Source: Perlabentimonas sp041656735 (GTDB lineage Bacteria; Bacteroidota; Bacteroidia; Bacteroidales; Tenuifilaceae). From it: a stretch of 64,000 nt of DNA. The position numbers were made by a program, and so were the translations under genes. Positions 8,858-16,596 of this stretch are shown here, in pieces. The notes beneath the pieces were generated by a model that was not told the origin of the DNA, made no database searches, and saw nothing but the letters and a program-made list of their open reading frames with translations. Each line of letters starts with the position of its first letter. Positions within the stretch are counted from its first letter, which is position 1. Location: NCBI GenBank assembly GCA_041656735.1, contig JBBACY010000001.1:189303-253302 (forward strand), written 5' to 3'.

Positions 8858-10024
8858 ATGCTTAAAAAATCAGTAGGGCTTCTGCTATTTATAGGAATTA
8901 TTCTGAGTGGTTGTTCAACCGAAGACTATTTTGGAAAATCAGCAGAAAAGGAGATTCTTGTATTTCAGCTTGCAAAGCAGGTGGGTACAAGTCAAATTAT
9001 GAATGATACCATTACAGTAAAAGTATCCAGCGATGTATATTCAACTAGTATCACCAATCTCAGCGCTGTTAGCATCAAAGTATCCGATTATGCAACCGTT
9101 TCGCCTGATGTGGGCGAAAAACAGGACTTTTCAAAACCAGTAGCATATACCGTTTATGCCGAGGATGGCAGCAGCGCAGTATATTATGTGGTGGTGAAAC
9201 CTGCAAGCGATGGCGGTACAGCCGAATATCAACTCCCGAATAGTAGCTTTGAATTATGGCACGAAACGTCTCACAGCAAAATACCGTACCTTGAAATAGG
9301 TATGAATGCCGACGATAAAACGTGGGGTAGTGGTAATCAGGGTATTGCATCTGCCATTGCGTGGGGTTCTAATGCCAGTTTTCCAACGGTACGCTATGAA
9401 AGAGAGTCTAACCAGTATGCTGCCGAGTTAACAACGCAAAATATGGGATCCTTGGCTGCAGGCATTATGGGGGGGTATAAAGGAATTGCCGCAGGAAATA
9501 TTTTTCTTGGAGAGTTCATAATAGGTAGTTTAACCAATGCTCACCCGATTTTTGGTTTTCCCTATACACAAAAACCCAATGCGTTTCAGGTTGAATATAC
9601 GTACACTCCCGCCTCAGGTTTATTGAACGGTAAACTTAAGCCTGTTGAGGGTGTTGACAAGCTGGATATGTACCTTATTCTTGAGAAACGAGAGGGAGAC
9701 CAGATTAAACGCTTAGGCGTGGCTTGGTTTAGAAATGGTGATACGCAAACAGAGTGGACAACCATTGAAAGGGAGATTAAATATGCGTACGGCGAAGCTC
9801 CCGAAGGTACAGAAGACTATGAAAAGAGAGTGTTGAAGTATGGCGTAGATGGCGACCAGAACATAACCGACCCCAATAAGATGCCGTATGCAACGTGGGG
9901 TGATATTTCGAAAGAAGACCCTACGCATATTATTATGGGCTTTACATCTAGCTATCAGGGCGATTATTTTATTGGAGCGCCCGGCAGTAAATTACGGGTC
10001 GATAACTTTAAACTGATTTATTAG
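8858..10024 (+). CDS. Lipoprotein with DUF5018-like and PCMD domains
   Basis: A 388-residue lipoprotein. The signal peptide ends in the lipobox ILSGC with the lipidated cysteine at position 19. Residues about 25-120 resemble the Ig-like DUF5018-type module, with the typical YTVYAEDGSSAVYYVVVKP ending. Residues about 125-388 match the PCMD family (putative carbohydrate metabolism domain), starting LPNSSFELWHE and ending PGSKLRVDNFKLIY, a carbohydrate-binding-like jelly roll. Such lipoproteins are surface-exposed in Bacteroidia and are often encoded next to an outer-membrane protein, as here. The exact ligand is unknown. Confidence 0.85.
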   Translation: MLKKSVGLLLFIGIILSGCSTEDYFGKSAEKEILVFQLAKQVGTSQIMNDTITVKVSSDVYSTSITNLSAVSIKVSDYATVSPDVGEKQDFSKPVAYTVYAEDGSSAVYYVVVKPASDGGTAEYQLPNSSFELWHETSHSKIPYLEIGMNADDKTWGSGNQGIASAIAWGSNASFPTVRYERESNQYAAELTTQNMGSLAAGIMGGYKGIAAGNIFLGEFIIGSLTNAHPIFGFPYTQKPNAFQVEYTYTPASGLLNGKLKPVEGVDKLDMYLILEKREGDQIKRLGVAWFRNGDTQTEWTTIEREIKYAYGEAPEGTEDYEKRVLKYGVDGDQNITDPNKMPYATWGDISKEDPTHIIMGFTSSYQGDYFIGAPGSKLRVDNFKLIY

Positions 10025-10541
10025 AAAGATGTGGGTTTTGGGTTGCGAGTTTCGGGTTAACCATTCGGGCTTGCAACTTCCAACTTTCTCAACCTCAACT
10101 TTTAAAAGTAATCAGTGAACAGTGAACAGTAATCAGTAGGGTATCGCCTTCACACACTTACAACTTATCACTTATCACTTTAGTCACTTGTCACTTTAGT
10201 CACTCATTACTCTCTCAACCTCAACCTTAACCCTAACCTTGCTGTTCGCTTGTATTTAATATTTCGGTGCTCTGCACCTTAACCATTGGTTTTTAACCCA
10301 TAACTCAAAACCCGTAACTCATAACCCTCTCAACCTCAACCTTTAACAGTAATCAGTAGGGTATCGCCTTCACACAATCCTAACCCATAACTCGTAACTC
10401 AAAACCCGCAACTCGTAACCCTCTCAACCTCAATCTCAATCTTTAACAGTAATCAGTAGGGTATCGCCTTCACACACTCGCAACCCGCAACCCTTTCATA
10501 TATTCGCCTTTTTACCTACATTTGCTCTATACTCTAAAACG
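10025..10541. repeat. Composite heptamer/hexamer repeat block, orientation A
   Basis: About 470 bp of low-complexity intergenic repeats. Three copies of the module CAGTAATCAGTAGGGTATCG + CCTTCACACA occur at about 10128-10158, 10350-10378 and 10447-10477. Between them lie degenerate 7-bp units of the form YAACYCR (for example AACTCGT, AACCCGC, AACCCAT), 6-bp CTCAAC units, TCACTTNTCACTT-type units, and one GGTGCTCTGCACC palindrome at about 10267-10279. Reverse-complement versions of the same modules fill 32143-32770 and 33960-34606. No gene is present apart from the promoter of the next CDS at the right edge. Confidence 0.85.
10517..10524 (+). promoter_or_regulatory. -7 promoter box for the LytTR regulator
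   Basis: TACATTTG, a perfect TAnnTTTG match, lies 17 bp before the ATG at 10542, at the edge of the repeat block. Confidence 0.55.
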
Positions 10542-11270
10542 ATGATTAAAACCCTAATTGTTGAGGACAACCGCAAATCGGCCCAGCTGCTTGCTAGCTA
10601 CATCGAAAATTTGTTTAGCGATTTGGTTTTGGTGGGTACGGCAAGTAACGTGAGCAGCGCGGTAGCGCTTATCCATAAGGAGAAACCGAAACTTGTTTTC
10701 CTTGATATTAATTTACAGGAAGAGATAGGTTTTGACGTGCTAAAACAGACCAATACCGACGACTTTGAGGTAATTGTTACTACCGCATACAGCGAGTACT
10801 CGTTACAGGCTATTAAGGCATCGGCAGTGGATTACATACTTAAACCCTACGATACGGAGGAGCTTAAAAACGCTGTTCGTAAAGCCAAAAATCGGCTTGA
10901 ACTTAAAAAACCCCAGAGTGAAACCTCTAGTACTCAAGAGTTGCTCACCGACCGTATATTTATTCCTACCCTCGATGGCCTAATCTTTGTAATGATTGAC
11001 GAGATTATCTGCATAAAAGCCGATACCAACTACTCCGAGTTTTATACCACCGAGGGTAAGCCCATCGTATCATCAAAAGGATTATCAACCTACGAGGAGA
11101 TGCTTAAATCCAAGCTATTTGTGCGTGTGCATAAATCGTTGCTGGTAAACCTAAAGCATATTGTTAAGTATCATCGCGGACGAGGCGCATACCTCACAAT
11201 GAGCAACGGAATGGTTGTTAAGGTAGGCGAAAGTAGGAAAGTTGAGTTGCTAAAACATTTACAGCTTTAG
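10542..11270 (+). CDS. LytTR-family response regulator
   Basis: Two-component response regulator. Residues 1-120 form the receiver domain, with the acidic pair Glu8/Asp9, the phosphorylated Asp55 in LVFLDIN, the Thr/Ser region VTTAYS and the conserved Lys in DYILKPYD. Residues 140-242 form a LytTR DNA-binding domain, recognisable by FVRVHKSLLVNLKHI. Regulators of this kind pair with LytS-type (His_kinase) sensors, and the only candidate nearby is the propeller kinase at 16597-19620. The two converge and are separated by rtcB and the R-M cassette. Its stop codon lies 1 bp from the rtcB stop, with no terminator between. Confidence 0.94.
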   Translation: MIKTLIVEDNRKSAQLLASYIENLFSDLVLVGTASNVSSAVALIHKEKPKLVFLDINLQEEIGFDVLKQTNTDDFEVIVTTAYSEYSLQAIKASAVDYILKPYDTEELKNAVRKAKNRLELKKPQSETSSTQELLTDRIFIPTLDGLIFVMIDEIICIKADTNYSEFYTTEGKPIVSSKGLSTYEEMLKSKLFVRVHKSLLVNLKHIVKYHRGRGAYLTMSNGMVVKVGESRKVELLKHLQL

Positions 11271-11271
11271 T

Positions 11272-12456
11272 TTAATGAGCCTTAAAGTTATACAATGGCT
11301 TTAGCACGTCAATTACATCCACCGTGTCGGCAATGGCAGCTCTAATTTCGTTAATCGATTTGTAGGCTTGTGGCGCTTCGTCAAGTGTTGATATACCAAC
11401 GGAAGTGCTATAAACATTCGTCATCGAATTTTTAAAGTCTTCAATAGCAATTTGTTTCTTTGCTTGGCTTCGGCTCATTAATCGGCCCGCCCCGTGTGGG
11501 GCAGAGTAGTTCCAGTTTTCGTTCCCTTTTCCGATGCATAGGAGCGAACCATCGCGCATATTTATTGGTATAAGTAACAGCTCGCCTTTCTCTGCAGAAA
11601 CTGCACCCTTACGCAGTATCATACGTTTAAAATCGATGTAATTGTGTATTGTTTCAAACCGTTCAACTTCTTGTAAACCGCACTCTTTCAAAATAATGTC
11701 AGCAATGGTTTCGCGGTTAATACTGGCATACTGCTGAACAATAAGCATATCATTCATATAGTCGTGAAAATCGTTACCAACCAAAAAGGCGAGCTCCTTA
11801 TCGCCCTTTAATTGCTTCAACTTTTTTAATTCAGCCGCAATTTCTTTTGCTTTCCCCTCCTTTTTCAGCTTTTTTATAAGCAGGGTTTTCTCTTTGCTCT
11901 GCTCATTTGCATTCCGCGAAGCTTTTTTTTGATAGTACTCACAGGTATCGCTGCCCAGTTTTCTGCTTCCCGAGTGAATAATCAGGTAAATGCTCCCATC
12001 ATTTTCCGATTTGCTCACTTCAATAAAATGGTTTCCACCACCTAACGAGCCAATTGATAGGTTAGCGCGCTCTATATCAACATATTTTTGACAACGCAAA
12101 GTCGTGAGGTCAAACTCTCGCTTACTCCTCTTGTGTATTTTAAAACCGCTTGGAATCTCATTATTTATAACCGCATCAAGCATTCTAAAATCTATTTTTT
12201 TGTTTTTTAGCTTCACGGTAAGCATCCCACAGCCAATATCAACACCCACTAGGTTAGGCGTAACCTTATCGGTTATTGTCATTGTGGTACCAATTGTACA
12301 ACCTTTGCCCACGTGGGCATCTGGCATAATACGAACCTTGGCATTTTCGTACGCTTCAAAATTTACCAGCTGCTCTATCTGTTCAAACGCCTCGTGTTCA
12401 AATGTTTCGGCAAATATAAGTGTTTCAATTCCTTTTCTGTTTACTATTTTTCTCAT
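11272..12456 (-). CDS. rtcB: RNA-splicing ligase RtcB
   Basis: GTP- and Mn-dependent RNA ligase joining 2',3'-cyclic phosphate or 3'-phosphate ends to 5'-OH ends. In bacteria it acts in RNA repair after tRNA or rRNA cleavage. Visible signatures are MPDAHVGKGCTIGTT (44-58), VDIGCGM with the metal-binding Asp73/Cys76, SLGGGNHFIEV with His143, HSGSRKLG with His161, and APHGAGRLMSR with His321 as the expected guanylylated residue. The length (394) fits bacterial RtcB. No archease or rtcA/rtcR gene is adjacent. Its neighbour upstream is the R-M cassette; a repair ligase beside a defence locus is suggestive, but the separate 400-bp spacer means I do not claim co-operation. Confidence 0.96.
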   Translation of the reverse strand: MRKIVNRKGIETLIFAETFEHEAFEQIEQLVNFEAYENAKVRIMPDAHVGKGCTIGTTMTITDKVTPNLVGVDIGCGMLTVKLKNKKIDFRMLDAVINNEIPSGFKIHKRSKREFDLTTLRCQKYVDIERANLSIGSLGGGNHFIEVSKSENDGSIYLIIHSGSRKLGSDTCEYYQKKASRNANEQSKEKTLLIKKLKKEGKAKEIAAELKKLKQLKGDKELAFLVGNDFHDYMNDMLIVQQYASINRETIADIILKECGLQEVERFETIHNYIDFKRMILRKGAVSAEKGELLLIPINMRDGSLLCIGKGNENWNYSAPHGAGRLMSRSQAKKQIAIEDFKNSMTNVYSTSVGISTLDEAPQAYKSINEIRAAIADTVDVIDVLKPLYNFKAH

Positions 12457-12852
12457 ACGCTTACCCTTGTTTTTAAGGTATGAAACATCTCTGTATCATT
12501 CATTTGTTATTATTGATATTTCTATGGATGAAAAGATAATCAATCCGATTTGATTTTGCTAGGTTGGCGAGTACGATGTTTTAATAACCAACACTTATCA
12601 TAGCTCACTTGTTGTGTGTGAGTTGACTTAAGGCATTGAATTTTGGTGTGAGGATTGCGCAAAGAGACGGCAAGCCCTCCCTTTATTAAAGGGAGTGTTA
12701 TATTTTACAATAGTTTGAGAATCACTAAAGATTTGGAAAGTGTTGGGGTTTGGAAGGGTGTTTTCAACCCACCTGATAAAGATTCATTGAAACTAGGAAG
12801 TTTCTATATCAGCAAGGAAGGTAGCAATTTTTATAACCGTTAGTTACGTGTT
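12457..12852. other. Spacer between rtcB and the R-M cassette
   Basis: The spacer contains the possible gene remnant described at 12655-12843. Otherwise it has only AT-rich sequence and a weak CTCAC...GTGAG inverted repeat at about 12607-12630. No clear promoter box for rtcB was found. It also forms the downstream boundary of the AT-rich cassette. Confidence 0.4.
12655..12843 (+). pseudogene. Possible KilA-N-like domain fragment
   Basis: A 62-codon open frame whose second half (ITKDLESVGVWKGVFNPP, then LGSFYISKEGSNFYNR) faintly follows the spacing of KilA-N domains: G-[IV]-W, then N-P, then F, then G-x-N-x-F. KilA-N domains occur in phage and plasmid-type regulators about 250 residues long, so this would be a small decayed piece. 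It ends 9 bp before the R-M nuclease stop codon on the other strand. The resemblance is by eye and weak; it could equally be a chance frame. Confidence 0.2.
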
Positions 12853-13992
12853 TTAAAACTTTGAGCTGTATATTAGAAAGTTATTAATCATTTTCTTGTC
12901 AATTTTTATTTTTGGTTCTCTTGGTAATTTATTAGAATTAATCCCTTGATTAAAAACTGATAGGTATCTATTGTTGTAATTATTTATTTCAAGTATCATA
13001 AAATCAGTTAATTGAATTCTGTTTTTCATTCTCTTCGAATAACTCATTAACTTTTCTTTTTTTAGTTCTGTATTCCAAAAAAATGTTACTTGAAAGTTGT
13101 AATCAGAATCACGGAATGTATTATGATTAAAAACTATGTACCATAATTTCCCATATTTACGAAGTGCCTTATTAATATTTTCTGTGTCGTTACCTAAAAT
13201 TGCTCTCGATTCATTTGAGTGTGTTTTTAAGTCTCCAAGAAACTCATTGTTAAAATTCAAATCTAAATCAATGTCCTTTTTGGATTTCTTAGACTGGTAG
13301 CAACAGATTGATTTGTAATATGAGTTGTTTTCTAAAAAGTCTTCAAATTTATATTCAAGGTAAAAACCAAACCATTCTGGTTGGTATTTATTTCGATAGT
13401 TATTTGCAATTAGTTCTGAATAGCATTCAATACCATGATAGTGTGAGTTTAGAGATAGTTTAAAATCCTCAAAGAGTATTATTTCTTGACTTAAAATACT
13501 TTCATTTTTAACAATTTTAGATAGCGTATAATATATTAAATCTCTTCTTATACAAGTAATTTTATTGTCACGGATGTCTTTTTTTGTAAAAACTCCTTTT
13601 TGTTGTGCATTTAATAAGTCAAAAGTTGAGACATGAGCCGATGAATTATTTGTAATACGCGTTATAAAGTTTTTTTTATCAAAAAGGGTGTAAAGGGTGG
13701 TGTCTTTGTACTTATAAACGCCCATTAAATAGGCATTTTCTTCACTCAGCCCGATTTGCCAACCTTTTGAAATTTGAATTCTCTTTTTGAAAGCTAAGTG
13801 AGGATGGCCTAAATAAGTTATCTGTTTTATGTATAGTTTAATTTCTTTACTATTTATAAAACATATGTATGGGTTAGAATCATTTACGAAATTAAAATCC
13901 TGTCTTACAATCTCCCTAATTTCTTTTGGTGATAGTTTTTCATCATAATCTATTGTTATGCTGTTCTTATATACTTGTTCAATTTTTTTCAT
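12853..13992 (-). CDS. Putative type II restriction endonuclease, PD-(D/E)XK fold
   Basis: A 379-residue protein I cannot place in a named family. It has a nuclease-like core in its second half: Glu213 in GFYLEYKFEDFL, then Asp240/Asp242/Asp244 in KKDIDLDLNFNNE, and Asp254-Leu-Lys256 in FLGDLK. This spacing fits the PD-(D/E)XK active site (D-x10-to-13-[DE]-x-K) of restriction enzymes. The N-terminal 180 residues show no motif I know and may read the DNA site. The ATG at 13992 overlaps the TGA of the upstream DHH-like gene (ATGA), implying translational coupling; a TTG at 13998 is the alternative. It is the last gene of the cassette. Codons are strongly AT-rich, unlike neighbouring genes, which points to transfer. 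Confidence 0.65.
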   Translation of the reverse strand: MKKIEQVYKNSITIDYDEKLSPKEIREIVRQDFNFVNDSNPYICFINSKEIKLYIKQITYLGHPHLAFKKRIQISKGWQIGLSEENAYLMGVYKYKDTTLYTLFDKKNFITRITNNSSAHVSTFDLLNAQQKGVFTKKDIRDNKITCIRRDLIYYTLSKIVKNESILSQEIILFEDFKLSLNSHYHGIECYSELIANNYRNKYQPEWFGFYLEYKFEDFLENNSYYKSICCYQSKKSKKDIDLDLNFNNEFLGDLKTHSNESRAILGNDTENINKALRKYGKLWYIVFNHNTFRDSDYNFQVTFFWNTELKKEKLMSYSKRMKNRIQLTDFMILEINNYNNRYLSVFNQGINSNKLPREPKIKIDKKMINNFLIYSSKF

Positions 13993-14936
13993 AAACAATC
14001 CATTATCGTATAGCTAAAGTATTCAGGCTTGTTTATTGATTTGACAATTGCGTAGGAAAAAACATCCCGTCCATTAATTTGGTTGTATTGTATTAGTTCT
14101 TTCTGCTGGCTTGCCGTTAGGCTTGTTCTTATATGCTCACCTTTGTATTCAATAAGTTTTAAATCAAAATTAAACGAATTCAATTTACTCAACTTTGAAA
14201 TAAAATTGATGTATTCCTTTACTAAATACTTAATTTCCCCATTTTCATCAGCTATTTCTTTGAAGCCACCATCTGTACTGCTACAATTATAAGTATTTAA
14301 GAAAACATCTGTTAGTTTCCTCTTTATTTCGTTTACTACATTTGGATTTAAGGTGTTTAAATATGTTATAATGTTCATTATAATTTCAGAATTACCTGAT
14401 GTTTTGTAAAGCCAATTCCACCATTCTTTAGCGTTCTCTTTGTAGGCTATTACCGTTGTGTACATTGTGTTATCTGCTCTCAACAAAAAGTCCATAAATC
14501 TTAACTCTTCATACAAGTTCTGATACCCAATATTTGAGAGATTTATACCGTGTTTACATAATTCGGAAATAATATAATGACAGGTTCCAAAAGGGTATTT
14601 TTTATAATATGAGCTTGTTGGTAATAAATACCTTTGGTTATAAATATTTGGATTGATTTTGTTTGGATTATTTTGAATGCGCTCAATATGTTCTTTATTG
14701 ATGGCAATTATATGCTGGTCAATTGTAATTGTACTTTCGTTCGGAACGAACATATCAATATATACACCATCATAGATAGAATTGCATTTTGAAGTGTCAA
14801 GCCAAACCTTATCAGCACTGTTTGAAAAACCAACAACTTCACAATTGCAGAAATTACTTAACAACAAACCACTAATAACACCATCAATATCGGAGTTGAT
14901 TATTATTTTGTTGTTTTGTATTAACTTCTCAATCAA
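13989..14936 (-). CDS. DHH-phosphoesterase-like protein in R-M cassette
   Basis: A 315-residue protein without a name I recognise. The N-terminal half follows the DHH phosphoesterase plan of RecJ, NrnA and PPase-like proteins. Motif I is NSDIDGVISGLLL with Asp16 and Asp18. Asp61 lies in GVYIDMF. A DHH-like motif appears as TIDQHI (Asp73-Gln-His75), and an Asp/Asn pair in FMDFLLRADN is a candidate for motif IV. The middle His of DHH is replaced by Gln. The C-terminal 150 residues, where DHHA1 would lie, are not recognisable. The start is a TTG 17 bp after the methyltransferase stop; no earlier start exists in frame. It sits between the methyltransferase and the nuclease in one operon. It may be a nuclease or nucleotide-processing partner of restriction; this is inference. 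Confidence 0.55.
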   Translation of the reverse strand: MIEKLIQNNKIIINSDIDGVISGLLLSNFCNCEVVGFSNSADKVWLDTSKCNSIYDGVYIDMFVPNESTITIDQHIIAINKEHIERIQNNPNKINPNIYNQRYLLPTSSYYKKYPFGTCHYIISELCKHGINLSNIGYQNLYEELRFMDFLLRADNTMYTTVIAYKENAKEWWNWLYKTSGNSEIIMNIITYLNTLNPNVVNEIKRKLTDVFLNTYNCSSTDGGFKEIADENGEIKYLVKEYINFISKLSKLNSFNFDLKLIEYKGEHIRTSLTASQQKELIQYNQINGRDVFSYAIVKSINKPEYFSYTIMDCL

Positions 14937-14953
14937 TTTTTTTCGATAAAGGA

Positions 14954-16396
14954 TTAGTAGTTTTCTGAAAGCGACTTGAAAATTGCTTTGAGTACTGTTA
15001 CATTGACAGAATTCCCAAGTTGTTTTAGAATTATATTTGGTGTTCCAATAAGTTTGTACTCTTTAGGAAATGATTGCAATAGTTTAGATTCTTCTACTGA
15101 TATTCTCCTTTTAAGTTTTCCAATAATTTGACGATGATTCATTGCCACTAAAGTTGAAAATTTATCTGGCTTTTTAATTCTTACCCCTGATGGTCTAAAT
15201 TGAATTAAACAATCAAAAACGCTTTCATATTTATCACCTGATTGCCATTCCATTTTTCTATGTGTCTTTACACACCAATCAAGGTTATCATATTTTTTAA
15301 GCCAACGGTCAATGAATTTTTTATTCCTTTGATAAAGGTTTATATTTTTTGAAATGAAGTTAGTTTTCCATAGAGGAAATTGATTTAAATTGCCGTCGTA
15401 TTTAAAAAACTCCATCCAAATTGGAAAACCAATCACCTTCATATCGATTCCCTTATAAAATTCGTCCCACATTTCCAGAACTTTTTCCTCATAAGGACTG
15501 ATTCTGTCTTCTATTTTTGGGTCAATGATTTTGTCAATACTGAAAGTGGTTTTAATAAACTGCTTTTCAATTTCTTCCCTGAAATTCTTTATTAAACTTT
15601 CTTTTCCTTTAGCAAATTCTTTTCTAACACAGGGAATATAAATACGTGGGCGTAAAATTGGTATTCCGAAACTATCAGGAGAGATAATTAATGGCTTTTC
15701 GGGGAAAAAATAGCCAAGTTTATCTAAATTCTTTGAAATTACTTTGTAAGTGTTACCGTTATCGTGACTTGCTAAATTTGCTACGTTTTCTAGCAGCAAA
15801 TACTTGGGTTTATGCTTTTCTATTATTTCACAAATATCAAAAAATAGAGTCCCTCTGGTATCTTCAAATCCATTTTGAAAACCTCCTTTAGAGAAAGGTT
15901 GACAAGGAAAACCTGCGCACAGCAAATCAAATTTCTCGGGAATAAAGTTTTTTACTTCAGGTTTGGTTATGTCACCAAACGGATACTCTCCAAAATTCTC
16001 TTTGTATGTTTTTTGCGCATCTTTATCCCATTCACTACTAAAAACGCATTTTCCATTCAGTTCTTGTATTGCTAATCTAAACCCACCAAGCCCTGCAAAT
16101 AAGTCAATAAATGTGAATGAGTGTTTTTTAGGTGTAGGGAAAGGTATTTCAGAAACTTCTGACAGAAGTTCTTGAATTAAAAATGATTTTTCTATACTGA
16201 TATTATGCTCATGTTTGGCATGAGAAATATATTGGTCAATAATATTCAAGGCATTATTTTTATAATGCTTTGACATACCATTCTCATAGTTATGAAGATA
16301 ATGAGTTAATATAGCCTTACTCAAAGAATCAGTTGATGGTTTTATTTCGCAACACTCACCAACTGCATTAATGTTAACTTTATTAATATCAGTCAT
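14954..16396 (-). CDS. DNA (cytosine-5-)-methyltransferase of an R-M cassette
   Basis: Modification enzyme of the cassette, 480 residues. About 92 residues of helical extension precede motif I (FTFIDLFAGLGGF, 94-106). Then come motif IV GFPCQ with nucleophile Cys165, motif VI ENV (203-205), a degenerate motif VIII ILRPR (usually QxRxR), a weak motif IX RRISVEESKLLQSFP, and motif X QLGNSVNV. Its recognition region parallels that of the methyltransferase at 6761-7912 (QFRPSGVR plus K-P, EWQSG, a W-x-K segment). It is the first gene of a tight leftward operon with the DHH-like and nuclease genes. A -7 box lies 21 bp upstream. The AT-rich codon use differs from the first methyltransferase. The N-terminal extension could serve regulation or dimerisation; no function can be assigned. 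Confidence 0.94.
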   Translation of the reverse strand: MTDINKVNINAVGECCEIKPSTDSLSKAILTHYLHNYENGMSKHYKNNALNIIDQYISHAKHEHNISIEKSFLIQELLSEVSEIPFPTPKKHSFTFIDLFAGLGGFRLAIQELNGKCVFSSEWDKDAQKTYKENFGEYPFGDITKPEVKNFIPEKFDLLCAGFPCQPFSKGGFQNGFEDTRGTLFFDICEIIEKHKPKYLLLENVANLASHDNGNTYKVISKNLDKLGYFFPEKPLIISPDSFGIPILRPRIYIPCVRKEFAKGKESLIKNFREEIEKQFIKTTFSIDKIIDPKIEDRISPYEEKVLEMWDEFYKGIDMKVIGFPIWMEFFKYDGNLNQFPLWKTNFISKNINLYQRNKKFIDRWLKKYDNLDWCVKTHRKMEWQSGDKYESVFDCLIQFRPSGVRIKKPDKFSTLVAMNHRQIIGKLKRRISVEESKLLQSFPKEYKLIGTPNIILKQLGNSVNVTVLKAIFKSLSENY

Positions 16397-16416
16397 TAGT
16401 ATTTATTTCTTTCTCA

Positions 16417-16424
16417 CAAAGGTA
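16417..16424 (-). promoter_or_regulatory. -7 promoter box of the R-M cassette
   Basis: The minus strand reads TACCTTTG, a perfect TAnnTTTG match, 21 bp upstream of the ATG at 16396. No -33 TTG is visible at the right distance. Confidence 0.55.
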
Positions 16425-16596
16425 CTAAGAAAAGGTCTAAGTTTCTTGTTGAAAAAATCTCGTCTACGATTTTTCATCATGGACTACAACTATCAATTAA
16501 AGCAACGAATCATCAAATTTAGTACTCAAAACCGAGCAAGGTTCAAGGTATAACCATAAAATGTAACCTCGTCATACTGTTTTGCTAACCCAAATT

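Noticed and set aside
12104..12553. 149-codon frame opposite rtcB
   Set aside because: Shadow of the strongly conserved rtcB frame on the other strand.
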